The notes under the pieces are model-generated. The model was not told the origin of the DNA. It searched no databases and saw nothing but the letters and a program-made list of their open reading frames with translations. This document shows, piece by piece, positions 62,700 through 64,000 of a stretch of 64,000 nt of DNA. Source of the stretch: Mycobacterium celatum. GTDB taxonomy: Bacteria > Actinomycetota > Actinomycetes > Mycobacteriales > Mycobacteriaceae. The stretch's first letter is position 1, and each line of letters begins with the position of its first letter. The position numbers were made by a program, and so were the translations under genes. Location of the stretch: assembly GCF_002101595.1 (NCBI RefSeq), contig NZ_LQOM01000037.1, positions 62,001-126,000 on the forward strand. The letters are read 5' to 3'.

Positions 62700-63485
62700 G
62701 TGACGTCCTCGCAACCAGAGCGCCCCGGCGAAGTCGAATTGGACTTTGCGCGTGAATGGGTCGAGTTCTACGACCCGGACAATCCCGAGCATCTGATCGC
62801 AGCGGACCTGACCTGGTTGCTGTCACGCTGGACGTGCGTGTTCGGGACTCCTGCCTGCCAGGGCACCGTGGAAGGGCGCCCCGACGACGGATGTTGTTCG
62901 CACGGCGCGTTCTTGTCCGACGACGACGACCGCGCCCGGCTCGACGATGCCGTGTCACAGCTGAACGACGACGACTGGCAGTTCCGGGAGAAGGGCCTGG
63001 GCCCCAAGGGCTATCTGGAACGCGACGAGCACGACGGCGAGAAGGCCTGGCGCACCCGTAAACACAAGGGCGCCTGCATCTTCCTGAACCGGCCAGGATT
63101 CAAGGCCGGCCCAGGCTGCGCACTGCACACCGCGGCGCTGCGGCTGGACGTACACCCGCTGACGATGAAGCCCGACGTCTGCTGGCAGCTGCCGATCCGG
63201 CGCAGCCAGGAATGGGTGACGCGTCCCGACGGCAGCGAGATCCTCAAGACCACCGTCACCGAATACGACCGTCGCGGTTGGGGAGCCGGCGGCGCCGACC
63301 TGCACTGGTATTGCACGGGCGATCCGGCCGCCCATGTCGGCCGCGAGCCGGTGTGGCAGAGCCTGGCCGCCGAACTGACCGAGCTGCTCGGCGAGAAGGC
63401 CTACGCGGAGCTGGCGGCAATGTGCAAGCGGCGCAGCTCATTAGGACTCATCGCGGTCCACCCGGCGACTCGGCTCGCCGAATAG
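62700..63485 (+). CDS. Conserved Cys-rich protein (Rv0495c-like)
   Basis: 261 residues from GTG 62700-62702 ([16 protein letters not shown]). Nine cysteines, many in short clusters: [55 protein letters not shown] and AMCKRRSS. This pattern, with CCSHG, is like DUF3109-type proteins and could hold a metal or an iron-sulfur cluster. No enzymatic motif. Rv0495c in M. tuberculosis is at this place beside the FadR-type gene. Its last 45 bases overlap the end of that gene. Confidence 0.8.
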   Translation: MTSSQPERPGEVELDFAREWVEFYDPDNPEHLIAADLTWLLSRWTCVFGTPACQGTVEGRPDDGCCSHGAFLSDDDDRARLDDAVSQLNDDDWQFREKGLGPKGYLERDEHDGEKAWRTRKHKGACIFLNRPGFKAGPGCALHTAALRLDVHPLTMKPDVCWQLPIRRSQEWVTRPDGSEILKTTVTEYDRRGWGAGGADLHWYCTGDPAAHVGREPVWQSLAAELTELLGEKAYAELAAMCKRRSSLGLIAVHPATRLAE

Positions 63486-64000
63486 CTGCTTTGGGCGCCG
63501 AGACTGCGTGCCTAGCCGGGGTACGGTCTCCTTGTAGGACGCCACCATCCGCAGTGCGCTGGCTCGCAGGTAGGACTCGACCGTCGCGGCGGCCGTCGAG
63601 GCGTCGTGCGCCAGCACCGCGTCGGCGATCGCTCGCAGCTCGGTGACCACGGTGTCAGCGTCGTCGTAGGCGGCGGTGAGCTCGTGTTCACGGCCGCCGA
63701 AGGCCTGCTCGACCCAGCGGTATAGCAGCCCCAGCGCCCGGTTGCGGGTCGCGTGGATGAGCACGCTGAAGAACGCCAGGTCGGCCTCTTGGCGGGCCTC
63801 GGACGTCTCCGCCGCGCCTACCGCCGCGAGCGCCGCGCGCAGCGCCCGGGCGTCGTCGGGTGTGCCGCGCTCAGCGGCCAGCCGGCCGATGAACGCGCCG
63901 AACGCCGCCCGCAGCTCCAGCAGCTCCACCAGGAAATCCGGCCCCAGCTTGCGGACCAGCGCCTCGACCACCGCGGGGTGGGTCAGCCCGCCGGGGTCGC
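63441..64000 (-). CDS. GntR/FadR-type regulator, C-terminal effector domain (5' end outside window)
   Basis: The frame is open to the end of the window, so the N-terminal winged helix is missing and about 186 residues remain. It begins ...[53 protein letters not shown], and continues with the all-helical FCD domain ([55 protein letters not shown]). This matches FadR-type control of fatty acid genes (Rv0494 in M. tuberculosis responds to acyl-CoA). The tail after [10 protein letters not shown] overlaps the convergent Cys-rich gene by 45 bases. Confidence 0.87.
   Translation of the reverse strand, partial: DPGGLTHPAVVEALVRKLGPDFLVELLELRAAFGAFIGRLAAERGTPDDARALRAALAAVGAAETSEARQEADLAFFSVLIHATRNRALGLLYRWVEQAFGGREHELTAAYDDADTVVTELRAIADAVLAHDASTAAATVESYLRASALRMVASYKETVPRLGTQSRRPKQLFGEPSRRVDRDES

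Overview
The window is a stretch of a mycobacterial chromosome, most likely from a non-tuberculous, probably slow-growing Mycobacterium. It is GC-rich, uses GTG and TTG starts freely, and has many 1-4 base stop/start overlaps. Gene content and order largely follow, in reverse orientation, the M. tuberculosis H37Rv segment from about Rv0494 to Rv0556. Comparisons with H37Rv are from memory, not from a search. No rRNA, tRNA, CRISPR array, insertion sequence or prophage was seen.

Layout. (1) 1-6.8 kb: end of a DsbA-like gene, then a minus-strand block with a DUF3592-type membrane protein, menD, bpoC, a lipoprotein, a DJ-1/PfpI protein, a GlxA-type regulator, menC and the remnant of an amidohydrolase gene. 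(2) 6.9-16.1 kb, mostly plus: YciI-like protein, fadD8, a divergent TetR/aldo-keto reductase pair, menB, an SDR, a VOC protein, pitA, small membrane proteins, menE. (3) 16.2-26.3 kb: membrane proteins, two nucleotide-sugar-type transferases, a low-complexity protein with 24 GTNP repeats, galE3, MTA phosphorylase and menA. (4) 26.4-34.1 kb: DUF4229 protein, a 53-residue peptide, a MinD-like ATPase, the cytochrome c maturation set ccsB-resB-ccdA-tlpA, a phosphoglycerate mutase-like enzyme and hemL. (5) 34.2-45.8 kb, accessory: two DUF385 proteins, carboxylic acid reductase (car), an amino acid permease with a cytosolic tail, TetR/MpaB-type pair, methyltransferase, Tat-exported esterase, copper-type P-ATPase. 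(6) 45.8-52.5 kb: hemA-hemC-hemD-hemB followed by three small membrane proteins. (7) 52.6-64 kb: HAD phosphatase, HadA-like dehydratase, mycolic acid methyltransferase, acyltransferase, galE2, bS22, excisionase-like HTH protein, proC, thioesterase, isomerase, membrane protein, ppx, a Cys-rich protein and the end of a FadR-type regulator.

How it fits together. The window concentrates respiratory cofactor synthesis: menaquinone (menD, menC, menE, menB, menA; bpoC is a possible helper), haem (hemL, hemA, hemC, hemD, hemB) and attachment of haem to cytochrome c (ccsB, resB, ccdA, thioredoxin). A second theme is the cell envelope (mycolic acid modification, acyltransferase, epimerases, glycosyltransferases).

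The most unusual signals are not new enzymes. They are lineage-specific edits: an internally deleted amidohydrolase gene kept in frame and overlapping menC; palindromic repeats lying on stop or start codons (menA, the permease, resB); an expanded tetrapeptide repeat; a duplicated gene terminus; and swaps of the genes that sit between conserved neighbours. I did not find a convincing wholly new multi-gene system.
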